Of a stretch of DNA of 27,217 nt, positions 8,430 through 16,416 are shown piece after piece. Under the pieces are notes generated by a model. It made no database searches, was not told the DNA's origin, and saw only the letters and a program-made list of their open reading frames with translations. Position 1 is the stretch's first letter; every line of letters starts with the position of its first letter. Location: contig CAZELM010000053.1 in the NCBI GenBank assembly GCA_964512995.1, positions 1 through 27,217 of the forward strand. Reading direction: 5' to 3'. This stretch comes from CAZELM01 sp964512995 (GTDB lineage Bacteria; CSSED10-310). A program made the position numbers and the translations under genes.

Positions 8430-9407
8430 CTAGTCTTCGTGTGGCAGTGTTTCGGTGAATGGACCGAAGTATCGATATTTCTGGAAGCGTTTATTCATGA
8501 GCTGATCCGTATTCAATGCGTAAAGTTCCTGCAAATGGCGGCGGACCACTCGTTTGAGTATTCCGGCGGCGCGCATGGGATTTCGATGGGCTCCTCCGAT
8601 CGGTTCCCGGACAATCTCATCGACAAAATGGTGCTCAAACAAACGGGGAGCTGTAATTTTCAGGGCTTCGGCTGCTTCAGGCGCTTTGGCTGCATCGCGC
8701 CAGAGGATTGCTGCGCATCCTTCCGGAGAAATGACGGAATACACCGCATATTCCTGGATCAGCACGACATCCCCGACGCCAACACCCAAAGCTCCGCCAC
8801 TACCTCCTTCACCGATTACGGAAATGATAATGGGAGTTTTCAATAATGACATTTCGCGGACATTCCGAGCGATGGCTTCAGCCTGACCCCGTTCCTCAGC
8901 TCCCACTCCAGGGTATGCTCCGGGAGTATCAACAAAGACGAGAACCGGCATTCCAAATCGTTCGGCCAGACGCATGGCACGCAGGGCTTTCCGATACCCT
9001 TCCGGGTGCATCATGCCGAAGTTGCGTTTGACTTTTGCCGACATATCCCGGCCCTTCTGTTGACCGACCACGACGACAGGAACGCCATCAAATCGCGCCA
9101 GACCCGTAACGACCGCAAGATCATCCCGGAACAACCGATCGCCATGTATCTCGGTGAACTCCGTCGTAATGGCATTGATATAATCCAACGAATGAGGGCG
9201 ATAGGGATGGCGGGAGAGCAAAACGCGCTCCCAGGTATTGAGTCTATCAAAAATGCGCTTGGTGATCTGCAATAACCGGCGCTCCAACTGACGAATCTGA
9301 GAGCTTAAACTGCCATCTCCTTTCGCATCCAGTTCCTTGAGCTTTTCGATCTGGTCCTGTAGCTCTATAATGGGTTTTTCGAACTGCAATCCTTCCATTT
9401 TTACCAT
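8430..9407 (-). CDS. accA: Acetyl-CoA carboxylase carboxyltransferase subunit alpha
   Basis: This 325-residue protein matches the usual length of AccA. With AccD it transfers the carboxyl group from biotin-BCCP to acetyl-CoA, giving malonyl-CoA for fatty acid synthesis in the cytoplasm. Diagnostic stretches are IHGDRLFRDD (87-96), KGRDMSAKVKRNFGMMHPEG (118-137), FVDTPGAYPGVGAEERGQ (158-174), GEGGSGGALG (199-208) and SVISPEGCAAILW (224-236). The ATG at 9407 follows GAGG at five bases. The gene lies 134 bp after dnaE on the same strand; dnaE-accA adjacency is also seen in E. coli, so co-transcription is likely. No AccD gene is in the window, and no clear terminator follows. Confidence 0.97.
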   Translation of the reverse strand: MVKMEGLQFEKPIIELQDQIEKLKELDAKGDGSLSSQIRQLERRLLQITKRIFDRLNTWERVLLSRHPYRPHSLDYINAITTEFTEIHGDRLFRDDLAVVTGLARFDGVPVVVVGQQKGRDMSAKVKRNFGMMHPEGYRKALRAMRLAERFGMPVLVFVDTPGAYPGVGAEERGQAEAIARNVREMSLLKTPIIISVIGEGGSGGALGVGVGDVVLIQEYAVYSVISPEGCAAILWRDAAKAPEAAEALKITAPRLFEHHFVDEIVREPIGGAHRNPMRAAGILKRVVRRHLQELYALNTDQLMNKRFQKYRYFGPFTETLPHED

Positions 9408-9541
9408 GCTGACCTCTGTTTCTCATTTTCACTCCATCCCGAGTGAATATTTTATCATTATCATCCTAAGGAATCGTTATTTCAATATAAATGACACAAC
9501 CATCCTGCGTTCCGCATCATACTCGAAGAGCCGGAAAATCG

Positions 9542-12500
9542 CTACCAATACCCATTGATCCGGAGTCCTGGAATATTGTTCAGATCCCGGATGCATTGAT
9601 CGGTGGGATCTATTTTATATCCATTTCCCAGATCCATTATGACTCTTTCCAGTTCTGCATGCTGCTGAAACTCGACGACGAGTTGGATTGCTGCCTGCCC
9701 GTTATGATGGTTGATTGTTTCCTTCAGCTCATCGATCCATCGATCAATGCCATTGGAATTTCTTACAAAAAGAATGACGCCCCGCGTATATTTCCGACGC
9801 GCTTCCTCCAACGTCATTATTTCATCCGCCACCAGTCGGATCTGTGTTTCATTCTGGCTGGATTGCCCTTCAACCAGGATAATGCCATCGCTTTCAAGCA
9901 ATTCGCGCTTCGATGCCCACAAGGGTGGTCTGACAATCACTTCGCAGATACCTGACATGTCTTCCAGAGATATAAACGCCATCTGCTCATTTTTCTTGGT
10001 ATTGATCTTTTTTATATGCGACACGATCCCCCCGATGACAATCCGGATACCATCGTCGGCATCATCCAGCAGGTGAGTATCATGAGTACAGAAACGGACC
10101 AATTCTTTTTTCACAGCCATCATCGGATGCCCTGTGACATAAAATCCCAGCGTCTCTTTTTCGTATCCCAGGCGTTCCTGAGAAGACCATTCCGGGATTT
10201 CCGGCAAAGCCGGCTCAGACAAGCTGTTGCCTTCCCCTCCAGAAAACATATCGAACAAGGAAAACTGGCCGATCATTCGATCCCGTTGTGATTTTTGACC
10301 CAGATCCAGAGCGGTATCCAACGATGCCATGAACTGACTTCTGTGACCATTCAACCGATCAAAAGCGCCGCATTTGATCAAGCTTTCCATGACACGTCGA
10401 TTGACTGAATGGGAGTCCACCCGGCGGCAGAAATCAAAAATATTCCGGAATGGACCTTCTGATTGGCGAGCGGCAATGACTGCTTCCACAGCCGGACCAC
10501 CCACATTTTTCACCGCAGCCAATCCGAAACGAATTCCTTCCTCCACGACAGTAAATCCCTTATTGGCCGAGTTGACATCCGGTGGCAGTACATCGATTCC
10601 CATTTTTCGGCATTCATTGATTGATTTGACGACTTTATCCATCTTATCACTGTCACATGTCATCAATGCAGCCATAAATTCTTTGGGATGATACCGTTTC
10701 AGAAAAGCAGTCTGATATGAGAGCAGTGCATAACCTGCCGCATGGGACTTGTTGAATCCATATCCAGCGAATTTTTCCATCAGATCAAAAACAGTACCAG
10801 CCAGTCCGGAATCATAACCCAGAGCAATCGCTCCAGGGATACCACTTCCCGCATCGCCATGGATGAATGTATTTCTCAATCGGATCATCTCTTCGGGTTT
10901 CTTTTTCCCCATGGCGCGACGCAGCAAATCTGCATGCCCCAATGAAAATCCCGCCATGATCCGGGAGATTTGCATGACCTGTTCCTGATAAACAACCAAA
11001 CCATATGTATCTTTCAATGCTGCTTCCAGATCGGCATGGGGATAGGTTATCTTCTGGTGACCATGCTTGCGGGCATTGAAATCCGGGATCTGTTCCATTG
11101 GACCTGGACGGTATAATGCCACTGCTGCGATGATATCTCCAAAACAGGATGGCTTCATCCGTTTGATCATCTCCTGAAACCCCGAACTTTCCATTTGGAA
11201 TATACCAAATGTATCACCGGAAGAAATCAACTCATAAACTCCCGGATCGTCCAGCGGCAACATGTTGATACAGAGTGGTTTTTCGTCGGTTTTCCTGGAT
11301 TGATTCACCAGTTTTTCAGCGATGTCGATTACCGTGAGTGTCTTCAGTCCGAGAAAATCGAATTTGACCAGACCGGCTTTCTCTACATCGTCTTTGGCAT
11401 ATTGGGTGACGATAACGTCATCGCCTTCCCGCTTGACCGGTACACTCTCCCAAAGCGGCTGATCGGAAATGACAATTCCGGCAGCATGAACGCCCGCGTG
11501 ACGGTTCAATCCTTCCAGCTTTCGGGCGATATCAAACAGTTCTTTATATTTTGGGTTACTGGAAACGGTTTCCTGGAGTTTTTCGTCCATGTCCAGCGCT
11601 TTATCCAAAGTAATATTCAGATCATTGGGTACGAGTTTGGCCAGTTTATCCACCTCTGAAAGAGGAATTTCAAGAGCTCGACCGACATCCCGGATCACTG
11701 CCTTTGCCTTCATGCAATTGAAAGTGACAATCTGGCCGACACACTCTTTCCCGTATTTCTCCGAAACATACTGGATCACTTCGTCCCGGCGATTCATGCA
11801 GAAATCGATATCAAAATCCGGCATGGATACGCGTTCGGGATTCAAAAACCGCTCAAAGATCAAATCATACGGGATAGGATCGAGATCCGTTATCCGCAGA
11901 GCATACGCAACCAGAGAGCCTGCGCCGGAGCCTCTGCCGGGACCGACCGGTATCCCATGATCATGAGCAAATTTAATAAAATCCCAAACGATCAGGAAAT
12001 AACCGGAGAATCCCATCTGGCGGATAATCGTCAGTTCCTCTTCCAATCGAGCCAGATATGCTCCCCGATCGACCGGATACGGAAGATGATCCATGCGGTC
12101 GATCAGCGACTCACGGGCAATGTTTTCCAGATATCCATCCAGGGTCCAGCCGTCCGGTGGTTGATAGCATGGCAGGGTTGGATGTGAAAAATCCAGTTCC
12201 ACCTGGCATCGATCTGCAATCCGCCGTGTATTTTCGATGGCTTCAGGGTATTCTTTGAATAACTGGGTCATTTCTTCACCGGAGCGGAAATACAGGGCAT
12301 CGGTTTCATAGGAAAACCGAGTGGGATCACCAATCCCGGCACCTGTCTGAATACAAAGAAGCACTTCGTGCGCCTTTTTATCATCCCGATCGAGATAATG
12401 ACAGTCATTGGTGGCGACGATGGGAATACCGAGTGTTCGTGAAATCTGAACAACCTCCTGATTCACCCGATCCTGGTCTTTCAGACCATTCCGCTGGACT

Positions 12501-13018
12501 TCGAGAAAAAAATTATCCGCGCCGAAAATGTCACGATATCTTGTTGCGATATTCAGGGCTTTTTCCGGTTGATCCTCCAGAATCGCTGCCGGAATTTCTC
12601 CACCCAGGCATGCTGATAGAGCAATCAGACCAGAATGGTACTTTTCCAATACTTCATAATCAATCCGGGGATGGTAATAGAATCCTTCCAGATAGGCGGA
12701 ACTGACCAGCCGGACTAAATTACGATACCCATCCAGATTCTCCGCAAGCAGAATCAGATGATAAGCGGATCGTTTGGAATGGTCCCGACGGTCACCGGGG
12801 GTAATATAAACTTCGCATCCTATAATGGGTTTGATGCCTGCTTTCTTCATCGTCGCATAAAAGTCGATGATTCCATACATATTGCCATGATCCGTAATAG
12901 CAATAGATGACATCCCATACTCTTTGGCTTTTTCGGCGAGATCTTTGAGCCGGATGGCACCATCCAGTAAGGAATATGCCGTATGCAAATGGAGATGAGT
13001 AAAATCTGATTTCGCCAT
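9542..13018 (-). CDS. dnaE: DNA polymerase III alpha subunit
   Basis: This is the replicative polymerase, DnaE1 type, of about 1158 residues. The chosen ATG at 13018 sits five bases after AGGTG; an ATG three bases upstream (13021) is too close to it. In the numbering from 13021, the N-terminal PHP domain (1-280) keeps all nine metal-ligand positions of active PHP domains: His11, His13, Asp20, His45, Glu70, His88, Cys138, Asp206 and His208. The polymerase core has GPGRGSGAGS (360-369), the catalytic PDFDIDF (Asp402, Asp404) and Asp555 in KFDFLGL. Helix-hairpin-helix and OB-fold regions follow (the OB fold near IVIGGIVSHIKKINTKKNEQ). Intact PHP ligands suggest built-in 3'-5' exonuclease activity, as described for Thermus and mycobacterial enzymes. 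accA follows on the same strand. Confidence 0.97.
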   Translation of the reverse strand: MAKSDFTHLHLHTAYSLLDGAIRLKDLAEKAKEYGMSSIAITDHGNMYGIIDFYATMKKAGIKPIIGCEVYITPGDRRDHSKRSAYHLILLAENLDGYRNLVRLVSSAYLEGFYYHPRIDYEVLEKYHSGLIALSACLGGEIPAAILEDQPEKALNIATRYRDIFGADNFFLEVQRNGLKDQDRVNQEVVQISRTLGIPIVATNDCHYLDRDDKKAHEVLLCIQTGAGIGDPTRFSYETDALYFRSGEEMTQLFKEYPEAIENTRRIADRCQVELDFSHPTLPCYQPPDGWTLDGYLENIARESLIDRMDHLPYPVDRGAYLARLEEELTIIRQMGFSGYFLIVWDFIKFAHDHGIPVGPGRGSGAGSLVAYALRITDLDPIPYDLIFERFLNPERVSMPDFDIDFCMNRRDEVIQYVSEKYGKECVGQIVTFNCMKAKAVIRDVGRALEIPLSEVDKLAKLVPNDLNITLDKALDMDEKLQETVSSNPKYKELFDIARKLEGLNRHAGVHAAGIVISDQPLWESVPVKREGDDVIVTQYAKDDVEKAGLVKFDFLGLKTLTVIDIAEKLVNQSRKTDEKPLCINMLPLDDPGVYELISSGDTFGIFQMESSGFQEMIKRMKPSCFGDIIAAVALYRPGPMEQIPDFNARKHGHQKITYPHADLEAALKDTYGLVVYQEQVMQISRIMAGFSLGHADLLRRAMGKKKPEEMIRLRNTFIHGDAGSGIPGAIALGYDSGLAGTVFDLMEKFAGYGFNKSHAAGYALLSYQTAFLKRYHPKEFMAALMTCDSDKMDKVVKSINECRKMGIDVLPPDVNSANKGFTVVEEGIRFGLAAVKNVGGPAVEAVIAARQSEGPFRNIFDFCRRVDSHSVNRRVMESLIKCGAFDRLNGHRSQFMASLDTALDLGQKSQRDRMIGQFSLFDMFSGGEGNSLSEPALPEIPEWSSQERLGYEKETLGFYVTGHPMMAVKKELVRFCTHDTHLLDDADDGIRIVIGGIVSHIKKINTKKNEQMAFISLEDMSGICEVIVRPPLWASKRELLESDGIILVEGQSSQNETQIRLVADEIMTLEEARRKYTRGVILFVRNSNGIDRWIDELKETINHHNGQAAIQLVVEFQQHAELERVIMDLGNGYKIDPTDQCIRDLNNIPGLRINGYW

Positions 13019-13325
13019 CATGTCACCTGTTTGCTTTCCCGATTATTTCAGTTTTGTTACCCCGTTTGGATTCTTCCGAATATTCTATGTAATTCGTTTA
13101 CACGGAAATAACAACTCCGATGGGAGTATATCCGCTCAAAAGAAACAAGGTGAGGTCGGCTGCAAACTGATCGATGGAATCTATTGTTCAAATGATAGAA
13201 ATGTTATAATACAGGGCTGGTGCCGAGCTGAGCGTGCTTTTCGGAGAATTGTACTGAACGTGCCTATTCACAATTTGATTGAGAAGCATTGTTTTGCTCA
13301 TTTGTGAATTTTAAAGGAGGCTGGA
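13019..13325. other. Divergent intergenic region between dnaE and the RRM gene
   Basis: These 307 bases hold the upstream regions of two divergent genes. A promoter toward the RRM gene is visible (13184-13210), followed by an untranslated leader of about 110 nt. I see no convincing promoter for dnaE and no protein-like frame. Confidence 0.6.
13184..13210 (+). promoter_or_regulatory. Promoter of the RRM protein gene
   Basis: TTGTTC (13184-13189) and a perfect TATAAT (13205-13210) are separated by 15 bp, slightly short of the usual 17. Transcription starting near 13217 would give a 5' leader of about 108 nt. Confidence 0.5.
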
Positions 13326-13706
13326 ATGAATATTTATGTAGGAAATTTGCCGTATCGGATTAGTGAAGATGATTTACGCCAGGCGTTTGAAGAGTTTGGC
13401 CAAGTATCAGGAGTCACTATAATCAAGGACAAATTCAGCGGCAAATCACGCGGATTTGGATTTGTTGAGATGCCAGATGATTCTGATGCACGCAGTGCGA
13501 TTACAGGAATGAACGGAAAAGAACTCCAGGGCAGAACGCTCAGTGTCAATGAAGCACGTCCAAAATCCGAGGATGGAGAACGAGGAGAACGTGGTGACCG
13601 CAGAGATCGCGGGGATCGCGGGGATCGCGGTGACAGAGGCGATCGCGGTGACAGAGATCGTCGAGGAGGCGGAGGAGGAGGACGGAGAAGACCACCATCT
13701 TTCTAA
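13326..13706 (+). CDS. RNA-binding protein with one RRM and a Gly/Arg/Asp-rich tail
   Basis: This 126-residue cytoplasmic RNA-binding protein is preceded by a textbook AAAGGAGG (13313-13320). The RRM (1-78) has RNP2 IYVGNL (3-8) and RNP1 RGFGFVEM (42-49) with both aromatic positions, so RNA binding should be intact. Residues 84-126 are low-complexity: (R)GDR repeats, then Gly6 and an Arg/Pro end. This layout matches the small RRM proteins of cyanobacteria, Bacteroidetes and proteobacteria, often cold-induced RNA chaperones. The long 5' leader fits post-transcriptional or cold control, but that is inference. It stands alone, divergent from dnaE. No clear terminator follows. Confidence 0.95.
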   Translation: MNIYVGNLPYRISEDDLRQAFEEFGQVSGVTIIKDKFSGKSRGFGFVEMPDDSDARSAITGMNGKELQGRTLSVNEARPKSEDGERGERGDRRDRGDRGDRGDRGDRGDRDRRGGGGGGRRRPPSF

Positions 13707-14061
13707 TTCAGGTTTTATCCGAACTACAGCTCGGGAATGAGTCTTAGGCACAGAGAGTTTCGCAAATTTTTGTAGAGCTGGCTCATCCGAAAGCAACAGA
13801 ACCTCGACCATCGATCGAAATTAAGTCATTGTTCAAACAGACATTGTTCGATGGATTTTTAATCGGAAAATACAGGACATACAACGTCCGAAGTGATACA
13901 GGTTTCCGGACAGATTATAAAAATTTGTTCGGAAATTTTTTTATCCATCGGATTCCGGATCGGCGATTCGCAGAAAATCCAGGCACCAGCCTCTGCATCC
14001 ATATCTCGTCTCGCGAGGAACAGCGATTGGGTTATCCATCAGCGTTCTGCTGAATGCTGGT
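13707..14061. other. Intergenic region between convergent genes
   Basis: These 355 bases separate the RRM gene from the last gene of the cobalamin operon. I see no strong terminator. The only protein-like content is a 47-codon frame on the minus strand (13859-14002), listed separately. Confidence 0.6.
13859..14002 (-). CDS. Small hypothetical ORF, possibly part of a dispersed repeat
   Basis: A 47-codon frame (ATG 14002, TAA 13859) encodes a peptide with mixed, protein-like composition: AEAGAWIFCESPIRN, then KKISEQIFIICPE, with Cys at 11, 31, 35 and 42. The frame is open a further 11 codons upstream, with no good ribosome site. The peptide pattern resembles short ORFs I recall as repeated hypothetical proteins in uncultured genomes, which would make this a dispersed repeat rather than a gene. 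That is from memory and unverified. Confidence 0.3.
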   Translation of the reverse strand: MDAEAGAWIFCESPIRNPMDKKISEQIFIICPETCITSDVVCPVFSD

Positions 14062-15219
14062 TCAGGTGCGCCATCTCTTTGACATTCCGATACTCAGAGA
14101 AGCCAGAAGAAATAACAGACCCATCCATCCCATCGCCGGAACATCCACCCGCCCCTGATACGCTTTCAGATCCGACGGATCACCAAATGTGATCGTACTG
14201 TAATTCACGTATAACACCGCATCGGATAATCCCGGACGAAACGTTCCACCACCATCAAATGCAATCGTGCCTGACCATCCGATCGAACCTGTCAGATCAT
14301 CGAACTCCGTTACAAGAGGTGGATTTCCTTGACCAATCTCAACCAGTTTATGACCGACTCCATATTCAGAGGCCGTCACGAACAACTCCCCATCCGGATC
14401 CGTCTTGATATCAAATCCACCGGATATCGGAAGTGTAACATAAACAATTCCCTCTTCTGTATCCAGGCAGTCAGCGTCTCCGTTCAGATCCTCCAGCCGA
14501 TAAACTCTTCCACCTGAATCCACCGTGAAGATCACACTGAAATCGGATCCGTTGAACGTCAGCTTCCCCGTAAATGCATCTCCCGGATTCCGGAAGTACA
14601 CTGTAATCTCTTCCGGGTCAAAGAATCCATTCCCATTATTATCTGCCAGCCGGTAAATCATCGGAGAATCTGCTGATCCACCGCTATTGGATGCAAAGAC
14701 GACTCCCGAGACTGGATCCCGAATCACTCCTTCAATGGAGATAATACTGGTATCTGCCGTCGCCAGCATGGTTTCTCCCGAATCATCGATATCACCATCG
14801 CCATTGATATCCGTTGCTTTCCAGATCGCTCCATGCGTCCACGGATCATCCGCTGGATCCTGGTCCGCGAGATAATAGGTCCACGGAATAGTATCCGTGT
14901 CGATCACCATTCCCGAGACGCTTTTCATCTGGTTGCCGCCTGGGTGAGCCGATGCCGCATAGAACAGCCGATGCGATCCGGAGTTCGGATCGAATGTCCA
15001 TAACTCATTGCTGCTTCCCCGGCTGTTCTCTGATCCGGCCGTGCGTTTCAGAGTGGAATGGCCGTAATAGATCAGGCCATGATCATCAACGGCATACACA
15101 CCGGAAACCGATCGTCCCAACTCCAGAGTACCCCTGTCATATCCAACCGGTAACCCGTATGCCGCATGACTGAAAAAGAATGCAGTCCAAACGAGCAAAC
15201 TTCCGAATACACGCACCAT
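14062..15219 (-). CDS. Secreted calcium-loop/beta-propeller-like protein with C-terminal anchor
   Basis: This 385-residue protein is the last gene of the cobalamin-riboswitch operon. It starts at ATG 15219, 12 bp after the preceding stop, behind AGGAGG that overlaps that stop codon. Residues 1-22 are a signal peptide (LVWTAFFFSHAAYG). The body has repeated strands like a beta-propeller and three Asp-rich calcium-type loops (DINGDGDIDD, DNNGNGFFDPEE, DLNGDADCLDTEE). The C-terminus is VPAMGWMG followed by a hydrophobic segment and KRWRT, the three-part layout of IPTL/PEP-CTERM-like sorting tails. Its position suggests a surface role in cobalamin acquisition, perhaps a binding protein, but no specific family is recognised. 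Confidence 0.82.
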   Translation of the reverse strand: MVRVFGSLLVWTAFFFSHAAYGLPVGYDRGTLELGRSVSGVYAVDDHGLIYYGHSTLKRTAGSENSRGSSNELWTFDPNSGSHRLFYAASAHPGGNQMKSVSGMVIDTDTIPWTYYLADQDPADDPWTHGAIWKATDINGDGDIDDSGETMLATADTSIISIEGVIRDPVSGVVFASNSGGSADSPMIYRLADNNGNGFFDPEEITVYFRNPGDAFTGKLTFNGSDFSVIFTVDSGGRVYRLEDLNGDADCLDTEEGIVYVTLPISGGFDIKTDPDGELFVTASEYGVGHKLVEIGQGNPPLVTEFDDLTGSIGWSGTIAFDGGGTFRPGLSDAVLYVNYSTITFGDPSDLKAYQGRVDVPAMGWMGLLFLLASLSIGMSKRWRT

Positions 15220-15231
15220 TTGATTGTCCTC

Positions 15232-16416
15232 CTATCTCCTTTTCTCACGATATCCAAACTGTTCCTGCTCAATATCACCCAACAGCACGCCCTGTTCATC
15301 GAATAGCGCTCCCCAGAACACCAATCCGTCGGCATCTCCGGTTCCTTCCGGCCAAATGAACGCTATCGCCCGTTGTTTGTATTCACCAAAATCCAACTGA
15401 ATGGGTTCTGCCTCAAATCCAGCGCGCCACGAAGGCCAATAGTAATAACTCCCAAACGCATCCAGTACAAGCACCAGATATACATCCCGAGGAACCGAAG
15501 CTGGATTCCAGAGCTGGATATCCAGAGTAAACGAATCATCCGGACAGAACATCTCCTGAGACAGAATCACATCAAACATAATATCTGAAGGAGATGGTAT
15601 TTCAGTGCTTGTGGGAGATGGTGGTGGCAACTGGGTTGGGGTATCAGTCACCTGAATCGGTGTATCTGTCGGTTCCGGAGTAGGTGTCGGCGGCGATGTC
15701 GGTTCCGGTGGCGTCGGAGTCATCAGTTCTTCGGAATGCACCGCTGCGATAGCATCCAAATCGAACCCGCTTTTCTGATCCGATGCCATTCCCTGATCAT
15801 AGATTTCATCCCCATTGTCATCCATCGCGGCATCCGGTGGTTCATCGGTATCAATGATCCGGATATATCGAATCCATTCCAGGCCGACGTCATCGAGGTC
15901 GAAACAATCGCCACCCGCGAGTTCCGGATCTGTCGGATCGATCCCATTTTCTGCATTGCTGATTACCGGGCGGACGCCTGCAAATCCCGACCAGTTAGCC
16001 GGATTGTGGATCGGATCACCATCGGGATCATAATCATTGGGAAACCTGAAAAAACGGACACCATCCTGACTGGCTTCGACAAATGCCACCTCACAGAACA
16101 CATTCATTGGATTTCCGCCGACAAAAAATGGATTTTCAAAGACAATGATATCCGGTCCGGGTCCATTCATCGCCACATTATCAACAAACTCCAGGATAAT
16201 CGAACCGCCATCTCCGAGAGACAGCACATCCAATGAACTGCCGGTCTCCCCTGCTCCATCGGGTGCTCCCAGAACAATATCTGGAAACTGATCCTGACCG
16301 AAACCCGCAAGATTTCCATATTCCACGACCAGAACGCGATCTACGAACGGATCGGCATGGACAAGATTTCCAGTCAACATCATGATGATACCGATCAGCC
16401 CAGAATAAATCCTCAT
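15232..16416 (-). CDS. Secreted two-domain surface protein of the cobalamin operon
   Basis: This 394-residue protein starts at ATG 16416, overlapping the upstream stop by four bases (ATGA), with GAGGAGG encoded inside the previous gene. Residues 1-21 are a signal peptide. Residues 22-205 form a beta-rich domain (FPDIVLGAPDGAG, GGSIILEFVDNVAMNG, DIIVFENPFFVGG, WIRYIRIIDTDEPPD). It resembles a kind of cell surface protein I recall next to BtuB-like receptors in other phyla. A Pro/Thr-rich linker (about 210-255) leads to a second beta-domain with MFCPDDSFTLDIQLWNP and YYYWPSW, ending GYREKRR. No membrane tail is present. The precise role is unknown; translational coupling ties it to the propeller gene. 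Confidence 0.82.
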   Translation of the reverse strand: MRIYSGLIGIIMMLTGNLVHADPFVDRVLVVEYGNLAGFGQDQFPDIVLGAPDGAGETGSSLDVLSLGDGGSIILEFVDNVAMNGPGPDIIVFENPFFVGGNPMNVFCEVAFVEASQDGVRFFRFPNDYDPDGDPIHNPANWSGFAGVRPVISNAENGIDPTDPELAGGDCFDLDDVGLEWIRYIRIIDTDEPPDAAMDDNGDEIYDQGMASDQKSGFDLDAIAAVHSEELMTPTPPEPTSPPTPTPEPTDTPIQVTDTPTQLPPPSPTSTEIPSPSDIMFDVILSQEMFCPDDSFTLDIQLWNPASVPRDVYLVLVLDAFGSYYYWPSWRAGFEAEPIQLDFGEYKQRAIAFIWPEGTGDADGLVFWGALFDEQGVLLGDIEQEQFGYREKRR

